Assembly (NCBI GenBank): GCA_026874595.1 | Contig: CM049318.1 | Coordinates: forward strand, 10,895,241-10,959,240 | Reading direction: 5' to 3' | DNA: 64,000 bases | DNA from: Sipunculus nudus | Taxonomy: Eukaryota > Annelida > Sipuncula > Golfingiida > Sipunculidae | In this document: in pieces, positions 23,260 to 35,600 of the stretch | How positions within the stretch are numbered: the first letter of the stretch is position 1 | Layout: each line of letters opens with the position of its first letter | Translations under genes and position numbers: made by a program | Notes under the pieces: generated by a model | The model's input: the letters and a program-made list of their open reading frames with translations, nothing else | What the model was told of the DNA's origin: nothing | The model's database searches: none

Positions 23260-25229
23260 AGCATGCCTCGCTCGGGTTACTCAGTGGACGATGGCCAACG
23301 TGAAATGATTTGTTATTGTAGGGACAGGTTTACACATGTACCCTTTTGAGTTAATTCATCACTCGTTTCATGATGTTAAGATTACCGGCTGTTTATTATG
23401 ATATCGATGTAGTAGGATTGATCGCCGTTGCAATTCATTTCCCCGTATGGCTCACGCAGGATTATCAGTCCAATATAAATGCCTACTGCATGAGTGATGT
23501 AATCACGGGAAGTGGCAGCCCAGTTTGCCCACGTTCATTCCCCAGGGTATACCTTGTCTTATACCATGATCATGATGAAATTGACATACACAGAACATAT
23601 CGAGATATATGATGAAAGTTGAATGAAAAAGTATTTTAATCAGTAAAATTAGAACAAACAACTAGGACTTTATACATATATAACAATATATAACTGTATA
23701 TATACAACTACATATATAACTATTATACTCCCAAATATACACGCAGAGATCACGGCTGCTAAACAAATAAACGCATTAGACCGCCGTAATATATATGTGA
23801 AAAATAATACATGGTTTATACATGTATTTTGAAATCTGAAAGATAACTTTTATTAGACTTTGGGTAAAAGGGAATATACATAACCGAGAATAGGTATAAT
23901 TAATATTTTACAGCTATTTCTGATATACTGGTATTCACGAGTAGGGAAAATTGCGAAAAAAACGTGAGGCTTTTATTGATGTATAAAACGTCGATTTTGT
24001 TGTCGTTTTGCTAAATTGAAAGAGGGCGCGGAATAGATCGTTATAGAGTGCTAGTATAAATATCCAATTAACATTATAGAAACGCCATAAGAACATAAGA
24101 ATTGGTATAGCTATACAAGCCTTTATGTAGCAAAGCATTAGTAATAATCAAATATTTCTATATATTACTTCTAAATGCATACGAAATCAGATTAACTTCC
24201 AGTGTTAAACAATAGTATTTACACTACATCGTGGATATTTTTTATTTGTCTCTAGATATGTGCTATAGAAATTAAAATGTTTGAAAAAATAATATCAGTG
24301 TGATAATTGAAATATAATTAAATCAGGTATTAAATTTTATTTTGAATTATGTTTGCAAAATTGATCCACATAAAGCTATATATAGGATCATAATCGAAAC
24401 AGGGCGTACAACATGGATGTATAGGCTATACAATATACCCTTGCCAAATAAGCCCCTACTCTCCCATAACATAAGGTTGCCGGTTTATTATAGGAACTTT
24501 TAATTACAGGTCTGTTGTCGCTCAGTTTATTAGCTCTTGAAAGCGCGTGGAAATACCGTAACTTAAATGGGAAAGTCTTTCATGTTCCCATTCCCATGAC
24601 CAGTAACGATGAGATGTCACGTGGCCGATTTCTGAACCATGCACAGGTTGCCTATAGCTCGTGCGAGGGCCCGGCACGTGCATGGCGCGTGCATCAACCG
24701 CGCACGACAAGTCCATCTGCTACCAAAACTCTGTCTTTCTTCCGGCAAAACAGGCAACTTGGAAATGACAGTGTTAACTAGATAAAAAAAGTTACCACCA
24801 AATTGTAGCCGCGCCGGCAAAATGATTTCGTTAAATCGTCAGCACATCTGTCGGTCTATCCCACTGCAGGACGCCCCTATTTGTCTTTAACTTAAACACT
24901 AAAATTAACACAGTAAAATATGACCAAATAAATAAGGGACTTTATCCATATTAAATAAATTACTGCGATGACCGGTTTTATTATGGGGTTAGATTCATGT
25001 GGCAGAAATAATAGATATTGGTAAGATTGGACGATGTTAAATAATGTGTTAAATGTACAAGAGTTATATTTGACATGATCATCTATAGGTGTTATTAAAA
25101 GATGATAGTTAAATTTTATTTAATATTTACATTAACCACAGTTGTTAATTATAACACTGGTAAAAAATCCAGGAGGATCATAATCAAACAGACCAGAATA
25201 TTATCATATATAGATAAGATCTTCTACTG

Positions 25230-25230
<1 letters not shown>
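23258..25230. other. Intergenic stretch with a GC-richer island at 24530-24830
   Basis: 23258-24500 is AT-rich with nothing recognised. 24530-24830 has several CACGTG/GCACGTGC words (about 24616 and 24674) and GC-rich short palindromes and looks like a candidate regulatory island. Open frames there exist on both strands but resemble no family. Confidence 0.35.

Positions 25231-25292
<62 letters not shown>
25231..25292. repeat. (TA)n microsatellite
   Basis: A perfect TA run of about 30 units is present. Confidence 0.95.
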
Positions 25293-25295
<3 letters not shown>

Positions 25296-25439
25296 CATAT
25301 ATGCCCCAAAAAGAAAAAAAATGGTATAAATTCACAAACATGAAAAAATTCTGGAACGAGGAATTAACACTAAGCATTGCCGAAGATAATACGCGACCTG
25401 CTTTCTATGATCTATATACAAAGTTATACCACGGGCAGG

Positions 25440-25800
25440 TGTAGCCACAAACTAGATTAGCCAGATGATTGGTTGATATTAATTGTAGTTTCCCGACGAA
25501 ATGTCCCATGGCCAAGTAGGACCTCGCGTGCGCGAGTCCGCTAATTGAGCAGTTTGGCCTGAGATACAGCGGAGGAACATAGGCGCTTCATGCAATTAAC
25601 CGGTTATTTAATTAATGCACCCTTCATTGTGCGCAGGCCCTCTTTATACAGAAGTTCTTCAAAACGCAAACCCGTCTTTCGACGCCATCTGTTATAGGAG
25701 AGAGAACGCTGTTGAGGGTCGTGTGCAACAGAGATCACGTGCCTCTAGCACCAAAAATCATGTACAAAAAAAAAAAAAAAAAAACAGTACAGGAGACGCC
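25440..25800. other. GC-richer island with a short perfect hairpin
   Basis: It contains GGACCTCGCGTGCGCGAGTCC at about 25517-25537, whose arms can pair as a hairpin, then CTAATTGAG and TTAATTAATGC homeodomain-like sites, and a poly-A run at 25767-25784. No gene is supported. Confidence 0.28.
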
Positions 25801-26026
25801 TGATGTATAGAATGGAACGGGACCTGGTCAATGTCCGTTATGGACCAAACAGTTTAGAATAATAATAATGTATAATGATATGTTATACCGAACATGCGGT
25901 TTATCAATGTGAGTTAAGAATATAAAAGACACTGGTTTAATATTAAAACAGCAGTAATTGGTATACCAAAGCCATGCACCATTTGGCCTTTATCAAAAAA
26001 GCTGTAGAACATTAGAAAAAGATATA

Positions 26027-26027
<1 letters not shown>

Positions 26028-26089
<62 letters not shown>
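26028..26089. repeat. (TA)n microsatellite
   Basis: A perfect TA run of about 30 units is present. Confidence 0.95.
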
Positions 26090-26093
<4 letters not shown>

Positions 26094-28741
26094 TCTTGAT
26101 AACGTTCATGCATGTGCTTTCAGGCAAATCTGAAGTGAGTTCGCTGCAGTTGAATGAATAGAACTGCGTTAGTTAACATGTCAACAATACATAGGTGTTT
26201 TTCAGGATGTGCGTAACGACTGCGTTATGATGAAAACAGGGTTTATAATTCAGCCAAAGAGATTATGCGTCCGTTTTTCTGGTTTAATGTTAGCAAGATT
26301 TGCTGAAAACAGCAGCTATATGATTGGAGGTATAATTGTGTATATGGGCCAGGGAAAGATTTATTAAACATTTTGGCGCGGATCCGGGGGTTTATTGGGG
26401 TATTATAGTCAGTGAAGAACGTGTTCAGTTTTGGCGCAGATCCGGGTCTTGGAAGAACGTTTTACCTTTTGGCGGGGTCCGGAGTTTATTGGGGTATGCA
26501 TGGGCCAGGGAAGAATGTGTTAAATTTTTGGCGCGGCCCCAGGGTTTATTGCGATATGGGCCAGGGCATATTGTGTTAAATTTTCGCGCGGGTCCGGATT
26601 TATTGGTGTATTGGCTGTGAAAATGTGTTAAATTTTTGCGTGGGTCCGGAGTTTTATTGGAGTATGGGCCAGGGAAAAATGTGTTAAGATTTTGCGCGGA
26701 TGCGGATCAGGAGTTTATTGGGGTATGGGCCAGGGAAGAATGTGTTATATTTTGGCTTGGGTCCGGGGTTTATTGGAGGTATATGGGCCAGGGAAGAATG
26801 TATTAAAATTTTGCTTCGGGTCCGGAGTTTATTGGGGTATGGGCCAAGGAAGAATATGTTAAATATTGGCGCGGAACCCGAATTTATTGGGATATGGGCC
26901 AGGGAATAAAGGTTGTGTACAATTTGGCGCGGGTCCGGGGTTTATTGGGGTATTGGCCAGGGAAGAATGTGTTAAATTTTCGCGCGGATCCAGGATTTAT
27001 GGGGATATGGGCAAGAGAAGGTTGTGTTAAATTTTGGCGCGGGTCCGGTTTTTTTTTGGATATAGGCCAGAGAAGAATGTATTAAATTTTGGCGCGGTTC
27101 CGGAGTTTATGGGGGTATTAGGGCCAGGGAAGTATGTGTTAAAATTTTGCTGCGGGTCCGGAGTTTGTTGGGGTATGGGCCAGGGAACAATGTGTTAAAT
27201 TTTGGCGTGGGTCCGGAGTTTATTGGGATATGGGCCAGGAAAGAATGTGTTAAATTTTTGGCGCGGCCCCAGGGTTTATTGCGATATGGGCCAGGGCATA
27301 TTGTGTTAAATTTTCGCGCGGGTCCGGATTTATTGCTGTATTGGCTGTGAAAATGTGTTAAATTTTTGCGTGGGTCCGGAGTTTTATTGGAGTATGGGCC
27401 AGGGAAAAATGTGTTAAGATTTTGCGCGGATGCGGATCAGGAGTTTATTGGGGTATGGGCCAGGGAAGAATGTGTTATATTTTGGCTTGGGTCCGGGGTT
27501 TATTGGAGGTATATGGGCCAGGGAAGAATGTGTTAAAATTTTGCTTCAGGTCCGGAGTTTATTGGGGTATGGGCCAAGGAAGAATATGTTAAATATTGGC
27601 GCGGAACCCGAATTTATTGGGATATGGGCCAGGGAATAAAGGTTGTGTACAATTTGGCGCGGGTCCGGGGTTTATTGGGGTATTGGCCAGGGAAGAATGT
27701 GTTAAATTTTGGCGCGGATCCGGGATTTATGGGGATATGGGCAAGAGAAGGTTGTGTTAAATTTTGGCGCGGGTCCGGGGTTTATTGGGGTATAGGCCAG
27801 AGAAGAATGTATTACATTTTGGCGCGGTTCCAGAGTTTATGGGGGTATTAGGGCCAGGGAAGTATGTGTTAAAATTTTGGCGTGGGTCCGGGGTTTATTG
27901 GGGTATGGGCCAGGGAAGAATGTGTTAAATTTTGGTGCGGGTTCGGGGTTTATTGGGGGTATGGACCAGGGAAGAATGTGTTTATTTTTTTTGCGGGTCC
28001 GGAGTTTATTGGGGTATTGGCCAGGGAAGAATGTGTTTAATTTTGGTGCGGGTCCTGAGTTTATTGGGGTATGGGCCAGGGAAGAATGTGTTTAATTTTG
28101 GTGCGGGTCCGGAGTTTATTTGGTTATGGGCCAGGAAAGAATGTGTTTAATTTTGGTGCGGGTCCGGGGTTTATTGGGGTATGGGCCAGGGAAGAATGTG
28201 TTTAATTTTTGTGCGGGTCCGGAGTTTATTGGGGGTATGGACTAGGGAAGAATGTGTTAAATTTTCGCTTGGGTCCGGGGTTTATTGGGGGTATGGGCCA
28301 GGGAAGAATGTGTTAAATTTTGGCGTGGGTCCGGGGTTTATTGGGGGTATGGGCCAGGGAAGAATGTGTTAAATTTTGGCGCGGGTCCGGGGTTTATTGG
28401 TGGTAAGGGCCAGGGAAGAATGTGTTGAATTTTGGTGCGGGTCCCGAGTTTATTGGGGGTATGGGCCAGGGAAGAATGTTTTAATTTTGGCGCGGGTCCG
28501 GGGTTCATTGGGGGACGGCCAGGGAAAATGTGTTTAATTTGGCGCGGGTCCAGAGTTTATTGGGTATGGACCAGGGAGACCGTATTACATTTTGGCGGGT
28601 CATTGGATTATTGGGTATGGGTACGGGAAGAAAGTATAGCGTTTTGCGTATATCTGGGGTTTATTCTAATTAGGTCATTTGTCAGGGGAGAACGTATTTG
28701 CATGGGCGGGGTCCGGTTTTATTGGGATATGGGTCACTGAA

Positions 28742-28746
<5 letters not shown>

Positions 28747-28805
<59 letters not shown>

Positions 28806-28830
28806 AGAGAGAGAGAGAGAGAGAGAGGCA
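28747..28830. repeat. (TA)n followed by (GA)n inside the minisatellite
   Basis: A TA run of about 27 units is followed by GAATGA and then (GA)n. A second (TA)n lies at 29134-29200. The two tracts follow similar text (CACTGAAGGGTTTATATA and CACTGAAGAGTTTATATA), so the block was duplicated. Confidence 0.92.
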
Positions 28831-29130
28831 TGGTTCAGGGAAGAATGTGTTAAATTTTCGCGCGGGTCCGGTGTTAATTGGGGTATGGGCCAGGGAAAAA
28901 ATGTGTTAAATTTTTTAATTTTGGCGCGGGTCTGGGGTTTTATTGGAGTTTGGGCCAGGGAAGAAGATGTTAAGTTTTGACGGGTTGATTGCATGGAGTA
29001 TTGGTCGGGAGGAACGTATTACATTTGGCGCCGTTCCGGGGTTTATTGGGTATGGGCCAGGGAGAACGTATTACCTTTTGGCGGGGGTTCCCGTAAATTT
29101 ACGGTTTTATTTCGATATGAGTCACTGAAG

Positions 29131-29133
<3 letters not shown>

Positions 29134-29200
<67 letters not shown>
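29134..29200. repeat. (TA)n microsatellite inside the minisatellite
   Basis: A TA run of more than 30 units begins after TCACTGAAGAGTT, like the tract at 28747. Confidence 0.92.
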
Positions 29201-29204
<4 letters not shown>

Positions 29205-29340
29205 GGCATGGGCCAGGGAGAACGGATTACCTTTTGGTGCGGATCTCGGGTTTATTGTGGTAGGATCAGGGAAGAGTGTGTTAAAATTTTGAAGCGAATT
29301 CTGGAGATTTATTGGGGTAAGGGCCAAAAATATTGGTATC

Positions 29341-29745
29341 AAGGGCCTTTTACCAGTGCTGCCCCATCCGTTTTTTCAATAAACTTCCGGAACACATCAA
29401 ACGCCAAGACAGTTATATATATATATAATGCATTTAAAGTCTTATTAAAAAAACACATATATTTAGAACTGCCTATCATATATATGTAATATATACATCA
29501 ATCACATAAAATTTTATTGTTATCATTTTATATGCAATTAAGTTTTAGTCTTTCTTTTAATCAGGTCATGATCTTATTATATTCTGCATGTTTTAATTTA
29601 TGATATCATTCGTGTTAGGATCTTGTAAACTGATCTCATAGTGCATGTATTATTTGAATTCAGTCTGTACAGCGCAACTGAGTTTTATACATGTTGTAAA
29701 TGTATTATTGTGGCGCTTAATAAATTTAATAAACCATAAATATAA
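29341..29745 (+). mobile_element. 3' end of a LINE-type retroelement (degenerate)
   Basis: With one frame shift the first 120 bases read like the last residues of a CR1/jockey-type reverse transcriptase, with FFNKLPEHIK and then FKVLLKKHIY, matching the common LP..I....FK..LK..L ending. An AT-rich tail follows and ends GGCGCTTAATAAATTTAATAAA, as is usual for such 3' ends. The rest of the element is absent. Confidence 0.5.
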
Positions 29746-30744
29746 GAACGTATTATTATTTTTTTCGGATCCGTATGAGTCTTGTTCTTCTGTAGACACA
29801 TGATGTTAAGTCCGTGTATATAGGCTGGCCAAGACTGCATGCATTGTCAGGAGGCCCATCGTTATACAATCCCATGCAGTTAGACCTTTTAGACGACCAG
29901 GATTTAAACGAAACCCAAGCGACAACCATTATAAATAGAAAAGCCTATTGCTTATGACTATATAATGTGTCCATAATTTTGATAATTTTAAGAAGTACCA
30001 ATTCAATTATGAAGTTTTATTAATTGTGACAACTCTGGTTAAAACTTTGGTTCCTTGGATCATAAAACCAGTATAGGAGGATAAAGAACATCTAACTTTT
30101 CTGCATATTTAACTTCAACTATAATTCATGACTTCCATTTCAAAGTTTTATATTATTTTCAATGATTATCGAGTCAAAACATTGATTAGATTACCTGCTG
30201 TCTCCTACCTTGACTGGCCTGATGACTGATATAAGGTTACAAGGTTTCCACCCTGAAATAATAATATAAAACAAGATACATTAAGACCATAAATAGGGTA
30301 AAATGAAAATAAATACACTACGAAATGGCCACATGTAAATCAAAGAAATTTCCAGATACGAAATATTTCAGTCAAATTCAATCTTAGGTCGTATAATACA
30401 TTTATGTGTATAGATTTCTTATGCGAACATATTTTCCATATATTCATGAATTCAATTGAAGCATTTCCATAGAGAAAGCATATTAAGCTTAAAGGACTAT
30501 CCCGATATCTGGCGTATATTTAATAAAGATAATCCCTGTATGAAATTAAATACAGAAAAGCCAAAAGCGCCGATTCCAGGTTTCACGAGCTGTTCCTTTT
30601 GTTTTATATTCATTTAGTCACACATGCGGGGGCCTTGCAAAAACAGCCGCAGGTCCAAATCCAAATACATAAAACAAGGACATCTGGTAGCAATACAGAC
30701 GAACCATCAGTTTTGCAAATGACAAAGATTGCGTTACTTCGTGT
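29746..30744. other. AT-rich intergenic stretch, nothing recognised
   Basis: No gene, RNA or clear repeat was seen. Confidence 0.5.
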
Positions 30745-31035
30745 ACCCCCCCCCCCCCCCCTAAAAAAATAGTGACCTTTAAACTAGTAAGCAGCTTCTA
30801 TCGGTTAAACGTGTTTTTTTCTGTTTATCACCAAAGGCATGCTGCACATGTACTGTGTATATAAACAGCTTGTAGGTCAGCCCTATACCTCCGAAGAAGC
30901 AGATCCAGGGGAGGGGTCCAGGGGGTCCCGACCCCTCACCCCTCCCCCCCCCCCCCCTTTGTCGCCGCAACCTTTTTTAAGGTTTTCAGACCAAATGTTA
31001 TGGCCTGGGACCCCCCCCCCCCCCCCCCCCGATCA
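30745..31035. repeat. Poly-C tracts and a partial 'GGATCC' inverted-repeat element
   Basis: Poly-C runs lie at about 30747, 30945 and 31011. The part from 30893 to 31020 (GCAGATCCAGGGGAGGGG, then CCGCAACCTTTTTTAAGG and GGCCTGGGACCCCC) is colinear with the complement of the element at 7309-7528. Confidence 0.55.
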
Positions 31036-31209
31036 CAGGTCATCAATATGTGGGCCAGAAATCACAGTAAGTCTCAAAATAAGACAGGTACATTGCTGAT
31101 TTTCATAACTGTTTTGAAGAGATTCAAGATACGGGCAAGGTAAATAAAAACAGTATAATAAATTGGTTAAAGCCGGCTATTCACTTGCCCTGTTCTGTAG
31201 AATTTATGC

Positions 31210-31541
31210 GATTTCTGGCTTTCTCTGCGTACATATTAATGGACCGTAGGTCATGCCTCTTAGGAAAAGTTTTAATAACGCCGCTGTGTCGGATTTATGG
31301 GCTTGCTTATCTACCAGCTGCTAGTAAACACGGCCCAGAAAAACCATGGTTGGTTGTATATATGTCCGGAAGTTGAAAGGTCACCAGTTCCAAAACACCA
31401 TTTGCAAAAACATAATTCGTCTGGCTTACCTCCAGGTGGCCTTGTTGAATGTGTTTGTATTATTTTGGCGGTCCCCACACATAAACTCGCGGGGATTATT
31501 TTTAGGTGATATACTTCAAATATCGGAATAGGCCCCTTTAA
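31210..31541 (+). mobile_element. Dispersed inverted-repeat element, copy C (diverged)
   Basis: It is colinear with copies A and B from GATTTCTGGCTTTCTCTG to GGCCCCTTTAATAC and shares the AAAACACCATTTGCAAA and ATTTTGGCGG blocks. It is shorter and more diverged than A and B. It is non-coding; open frames on both strands are fortuitous. Confidence 0.7.
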
Positions 31542-32739
31542 TACAAATATAAATTCTTGAAAATATTGGCCACCCATATTGTTCAGAGCCAGTGCATCAG
31601 ACGCCTCAGTTTCGCCCTTAACAGATGGACAGGGAACCATCAGGACAGGCTTCCCTTTCGTTTATCACGTTCTTTTTCTATGCTGCCTCTGGTCCCAGTG
31701 AGATGGTGCGTCGTTTCCACGTAAAACGATAGCTGATCTGCAGATAGTGTTACCCCCGGGCACACGCCAACATGGGGCTAATTGGCAAATTGTTACTTTA
31801 ATTTTGGCCACGCCGGCGCGATAGGCGGGCGGCACGCATTGGGAGGCACACGTGACGCAACACTGAACGCGGCCGAGCGTGACAAACTTGAGCGGTTTCT
31901 GTTATGTTTTCATGGACCCAATCTGTCTCTGAGAAGTGCGCAAAGAACTAACTGAGAGAGAGAAAAGAGCATTTCTTCTCTACCAAATCTGCTTCCTACA
32001 TTGGCCGCATGAGCGCTCTTGCGTGAAATTAAAATTATTGGTAAACCGTGACAGGCCTATGTTTAGCCCAGAGGGGCTGGTCGGCATGTTCTCTTCAAGG
32101 TAATAATCAAGCGAGTTTCTTGTAGATTAATTGCTCAATAAACGATGGGTCGTGGACGACCGGGAGGCTTCAAGGGGTCCCCTTGTCACGAAGGCCGGCC
32201 ATGCTTCATTGTGCATGCAATCATAATTACCAAGTCTTTGAAGTGCTTCCTTGAGGCATGCAGACTTTGGGAGTGGTTCCGGAGTAAGATTGATGACATT
32301 GTACCTAACGTAGATTGACGACGTCACAATCACCATACCTGGATCTCTTAATTAAATCAGGTATCACTCACATTATAAGGTGACCGTTAAAAATTTATAT
32401 TTCATTATTTCATTTTATAAATTTATTGTAAATATCGTTAAATATCATTTATTGCATTTTACTATATATTATGGGAAATCTGGTACACAGGCACTTAAAT
32501 CCCTTGAAAAATTGATACATGGTATGACAATTCATACATTATGATAATAAAGTATTTTGAAGAAAGGGGGGGGGGGGCGTATTCACGCCCACGGATACGC
32601 ATCGATAAACCACACATGTCATGTTTATAGGGATTCAAGCCCCTTTGTCTTGTATATAAGTAGCTTTTAACTGAGCTGTATGAAAGTCAGTCTGAGCTAT
32701 ATAGTAATCACTCTTTGTCCGTCCTCCGTCTGTTTGGCT
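31542..32739. other. Intergenic stretch with a GC-rich island at 31740-32340
   Basis: 31740-32340 is unique and GC-richer, with GGCTAATTGGCAAATT (about 31777), CACGCCGGCGCG and GGCACACGTGACG words. It has no recognised coding frame and is a candidate regulatory island. A poly-G run lies at 32567-32577. The rest is AT-rich. Confidence 0.35.
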
Positions 32740-34420
32740 GTCGGTCTGTCTATCCCTCAGTCCGTTAACAGGACACAAATCGTAACCGTTAGCCCTAGAA
32801 TCGTAGCATCAAAGGAGGTCCATGAAAAATCCCTGGAAATCTGAAATGAGGTCACTGAAAACTTTATTGTCCGAATTATGGGTAGTGTTTCGGCTACCCA
32901 GAAAAATTAAAAATTTGACACAAAAAATCATATATCAATAATTAATGCACGGATTGTCATAAATCTTTGAATATTGATCCAGACTAGTTTTTATTATTTC
33001 CCAAAGACTGGTCGCGCCACCTTTATTTTTCTATTTTTTTCACGCATTTTTCCTTTTATTTAAGACTGGCAATTTACAGTGATCTGTTCGTTAAGGCACA
33101 AATCATAACCGTTTGACCTGGAATCTTTTAATTCACATCTAGGGAGGACCTTTAAAAATCTCTTGAACACTTGAAATAAGGTCACTGCATTCGACATGTA
33201 TAATTTGAGTTATGGGGACCTGTTTGTGCACCTAGGAATAATTAAGGATTGATACAAAAGGTCCAGTATCTGAGGGTCATGGTTCTTTCCATACATATGG
33301 ATCATCAGCAGTTTCATCAGTTCCTTGAGGCCTGTGGCACCACCTTGTTACGGAACCTAATATAAACAGATCACGTATGCGTGATGAACACAATTTCTGT
33401 AACGGAGATAAAAAAAATCAGATTCTGTAACACTAGGCAGCGGGAAATGTCTAGGGGAATGAATAAAGAAGTCAGTGGTTTTTTGTTTACAAATAACTAT
33501 AATTTTTTCTTAAAACAATCCTAACTCTAGAAAGAACAGCGCTGTGTATCTCCACACACCAGGCTCATCACGTGACCAGGCGTGAAAGCTCAAGGCTCAC
33601 ATGACAACGAGAGTTCAACCAGCACGGATTAAACATAGAATGTAATACGCGGCCAGTAACGAGTGCCACAACAGGAGTTACGCCCGCGTCACATAATAAA
33701 AAGAGCACCTGTAACAACCTTTTTTTCTAATTTTTATGCATTTCATTCTAATTTTGAGACCTTCAAATGAAGCAGTCTGGCCGTTAACAGGGCACAAACT
33801 GCAACCGTTAGACCTAGAAACTTCTTACAAGAAAATTCTTAATCTAAATCCAGGGAGATCCTAGGCAAATCTTCTCAGAAACTCAAATTAGGTCATGGTG
33901 ACCTATATTTTTTAGCTATAGGCAAAAACATTATTTTAAGTACCAAGACAGACGGTTAACAAATTATATCCATTATGCCTAGAATTTTCTAACGTAACAT
34001 CCGGGGAGGTTTCCAGGAAAATTTCTTTGGAAACCTCAAATTAAGTCATATTGACCTATATTTTAGCTATGGACAGAAAACATTATTTTAAGCACCCAGA
34101 CTGTCAGATGGTCCAGGAAGGTGCTTATAATTTGCCAAGTCTCCATTAAATCCTGAAATGAGGTCAATGTGACTTATATTTCTTTGAGCTATTGGCATAA
34201 GACTTACACTTTTAAACACCCTGAAAGTCAGACAGGGCACAAATCTTAATTGATGCATCTAAAAATGTCTTTCCTGAAGTAAAGGAGCGTCATTGTAGCA
34301 TCAACTTAGTATCTAAGGAGTAAAATAAGATTGATGTTACCTATTATCTAAGGATAATGGACAAAAATAAACATGATTTTGAGCATTCTGGAAGTTCAGG
34401 GTTCCTTAACAAATATTTTT
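32740..34420 (+). repeat. Ancient degenerate tandem array, unit about 170-190 bp, split by an insertion
   Basis: Related units begin near 32763, 33089, 33783, 33955, 34100 (partial), 34220 and 34398. Each starts with a variant of GTTAACAGGGCACAAAT - GTAACCGTTAGACCTAGAA and later has GGGAGG, AAATGAGGTCA and CACCCAGA blocks. Units differ greatly from each other, so the array is old. The element at 33346-33716 interrupts it. Confidence 0.65.
33346..33716 (-). mobile_element. TGTTAC...GTAACA LTR-like element, copy 2 (inverted)
   Basis: Read on the - strand it starts TGTTACAGGTGCTC and ends TTCCGTAACA, like copy 1 at 22108. ACCT flanks it on both sides (33342-33345 and 33717-33720), a 4-bp target duplication. 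About 400 bases of copy 1 (roughly 22253-22690, including its TATA box) are absent; the junction joins TTCTTTCTAG to GTTAGGATTGTTTTAA. It sits inside the old tandem array. Confidence 0.7.
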
Positions 34421-35344
34421 CACCAGATCATAACATCAAAAATTCATACAGCTGAGCATCATGACCCATGAGTCAAGTTTTGAATAATCCCATCTTTAAA
34501 CACAGGGATCAACCAAGAAAAACACAGTTTTAATCATTACCTCCTTCGTGGGTTAACAAACAAACATACCTGCATGAAAATATAAAAATACACCCTTCTT
34601 GTCTGTGTGTATACGTCGGAGTCCGTTTGACGATCGGGTCCGTCTGCCTATAGGAAAGGTTCCGTTACTGGGCTGCCTATCTGTAGATGGGTTTAGCTCT
34701 ATTTCTATTGAATGCACTGCACTACAAACACATCTGACAATCTGCAGATGGCCTTGTCCCAGTAACTGATTTTATAATAGATATATCTGTCGATGATTAG
34801 AATAGAAACTGCATATTTTTTTGATTTGCAATAAATTGATTTAAGTTGTATGAGATGTTTGACTGTATTAGAAATAAGTCATTAGGTGTACATTGGTATA
34901 GTACATATATGAGAGACTTATGTGAAACAGACATAGTAACTGCAGTTGCCCGCAAAAACGAATTTAAATGTATGTGATTATTTTACTTATTAGAATGCCA
35001 AGTTGTATATAATAAAAAACTTCGAAAAACAAAATGAAATCCATAACTGTGGAGTGCTGTGAATGAAACAATGACCATCAAGCCACGATATTAATGCATC
35101 TTTAATCAGATATTTTAATCATTTATTGCGCCAGGTCCAAGTAATTCGGCTGCATGTCCATCTCATGATCTGAAGTCCAGTGATGGATCATTATATTGGG
35201 CTGACCCGTCAGCAGAGGGACCAGGTCGGTAAACGGACTGCGACTTAAAAGTGTACAGTGACGTCAATTTATCTTCAGGGGGTGGGGGATGACTAGCAGG
35301 CGTGGCAGGGTAATCAAAGTTTGGACTACTACATATATATGTGT
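34421..35344. other. AT-rich intergenic stretch, nothing recognised
   Basis: No gene or clear repeat was seen. Confidence 0.5.
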
Positions 35345-35345
35345 G

Positions 35346-35347
<2 letters not shown>

Positions 35348-35400
<53 letters not shown>
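35348..35400. repeat. (TA)n microsatellite
   Basis: A perfect TA run of about 25 units directly precedes the GACTCG-rich repeat. Confidence 0.95.
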
Positions 35401-35402
<2 letters not shown>

Positions 35403-35415
35403 CCACCCCTTGTAT

Positions 35416-35600
35416 AGACGCCTCTGTATGTGTATAGATGTAGGAGTCGAGTCCGGTCTCAGACTGGAGTCCGGACTAAAGACCACTTTTACAGGGACTC
35501 GGACGTGGACTCGAGGGTCCTGGACTCGGACTTGTACTCGGACTCGGAGATCAGGATTCGAGATATTAGCCCGAGTCCATCTCGAGTCAAAAAGATAAAA
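35416..35600. repeat. GACTCG-rich dispersed repeat
   Basis: Repeated GACTCGGA, GAGTCC and CTCGAG words are arranged in the same order as at 1-125. Several CGAGTC/GACTCG pairs make it highly self-complementary. Confidence 0.65.

Larger units (their letters stand above)
26336..29335 (+). repeat. 3 kb minisatellite, 55-56 bp unit, with a 730-bp higher-order repeat
   Basis: The unit runs GGGTCCGGGGTTTATTGG - GGTATGGGCCAGGGAAGAAT - GTGTTAAATTTTGGCGC and recurs about 50 times with 5-25% divergence. A block at about 26520-27120 reappears 730 bp later (about 27250-27850) with the same private variants, for example the 'gcgatatgggccagggcat' unit, which shows a higher-order duplication of about 13 units. 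The unit length is not a multiple of three, so the many open frames are coincidental. The array becomes degenerate after 28500 and is broken by two (TA)n tracts. Confidence 0.95.

Noticed and set aside
26336-28740. Several 60-100 codon Gly/Trp-rich open frames in the minisatellite
   Set aside because: The repeat unit is 55-56 bp, not a multiple of three, so no frame persists; the similarity between frames is simply the repeat.
31311-31640. 109-codon frame on the - strand
   Set aside because: It lies mostly inside copy C of the dispersed inverted-repeat element and is not kept in copies A and B.
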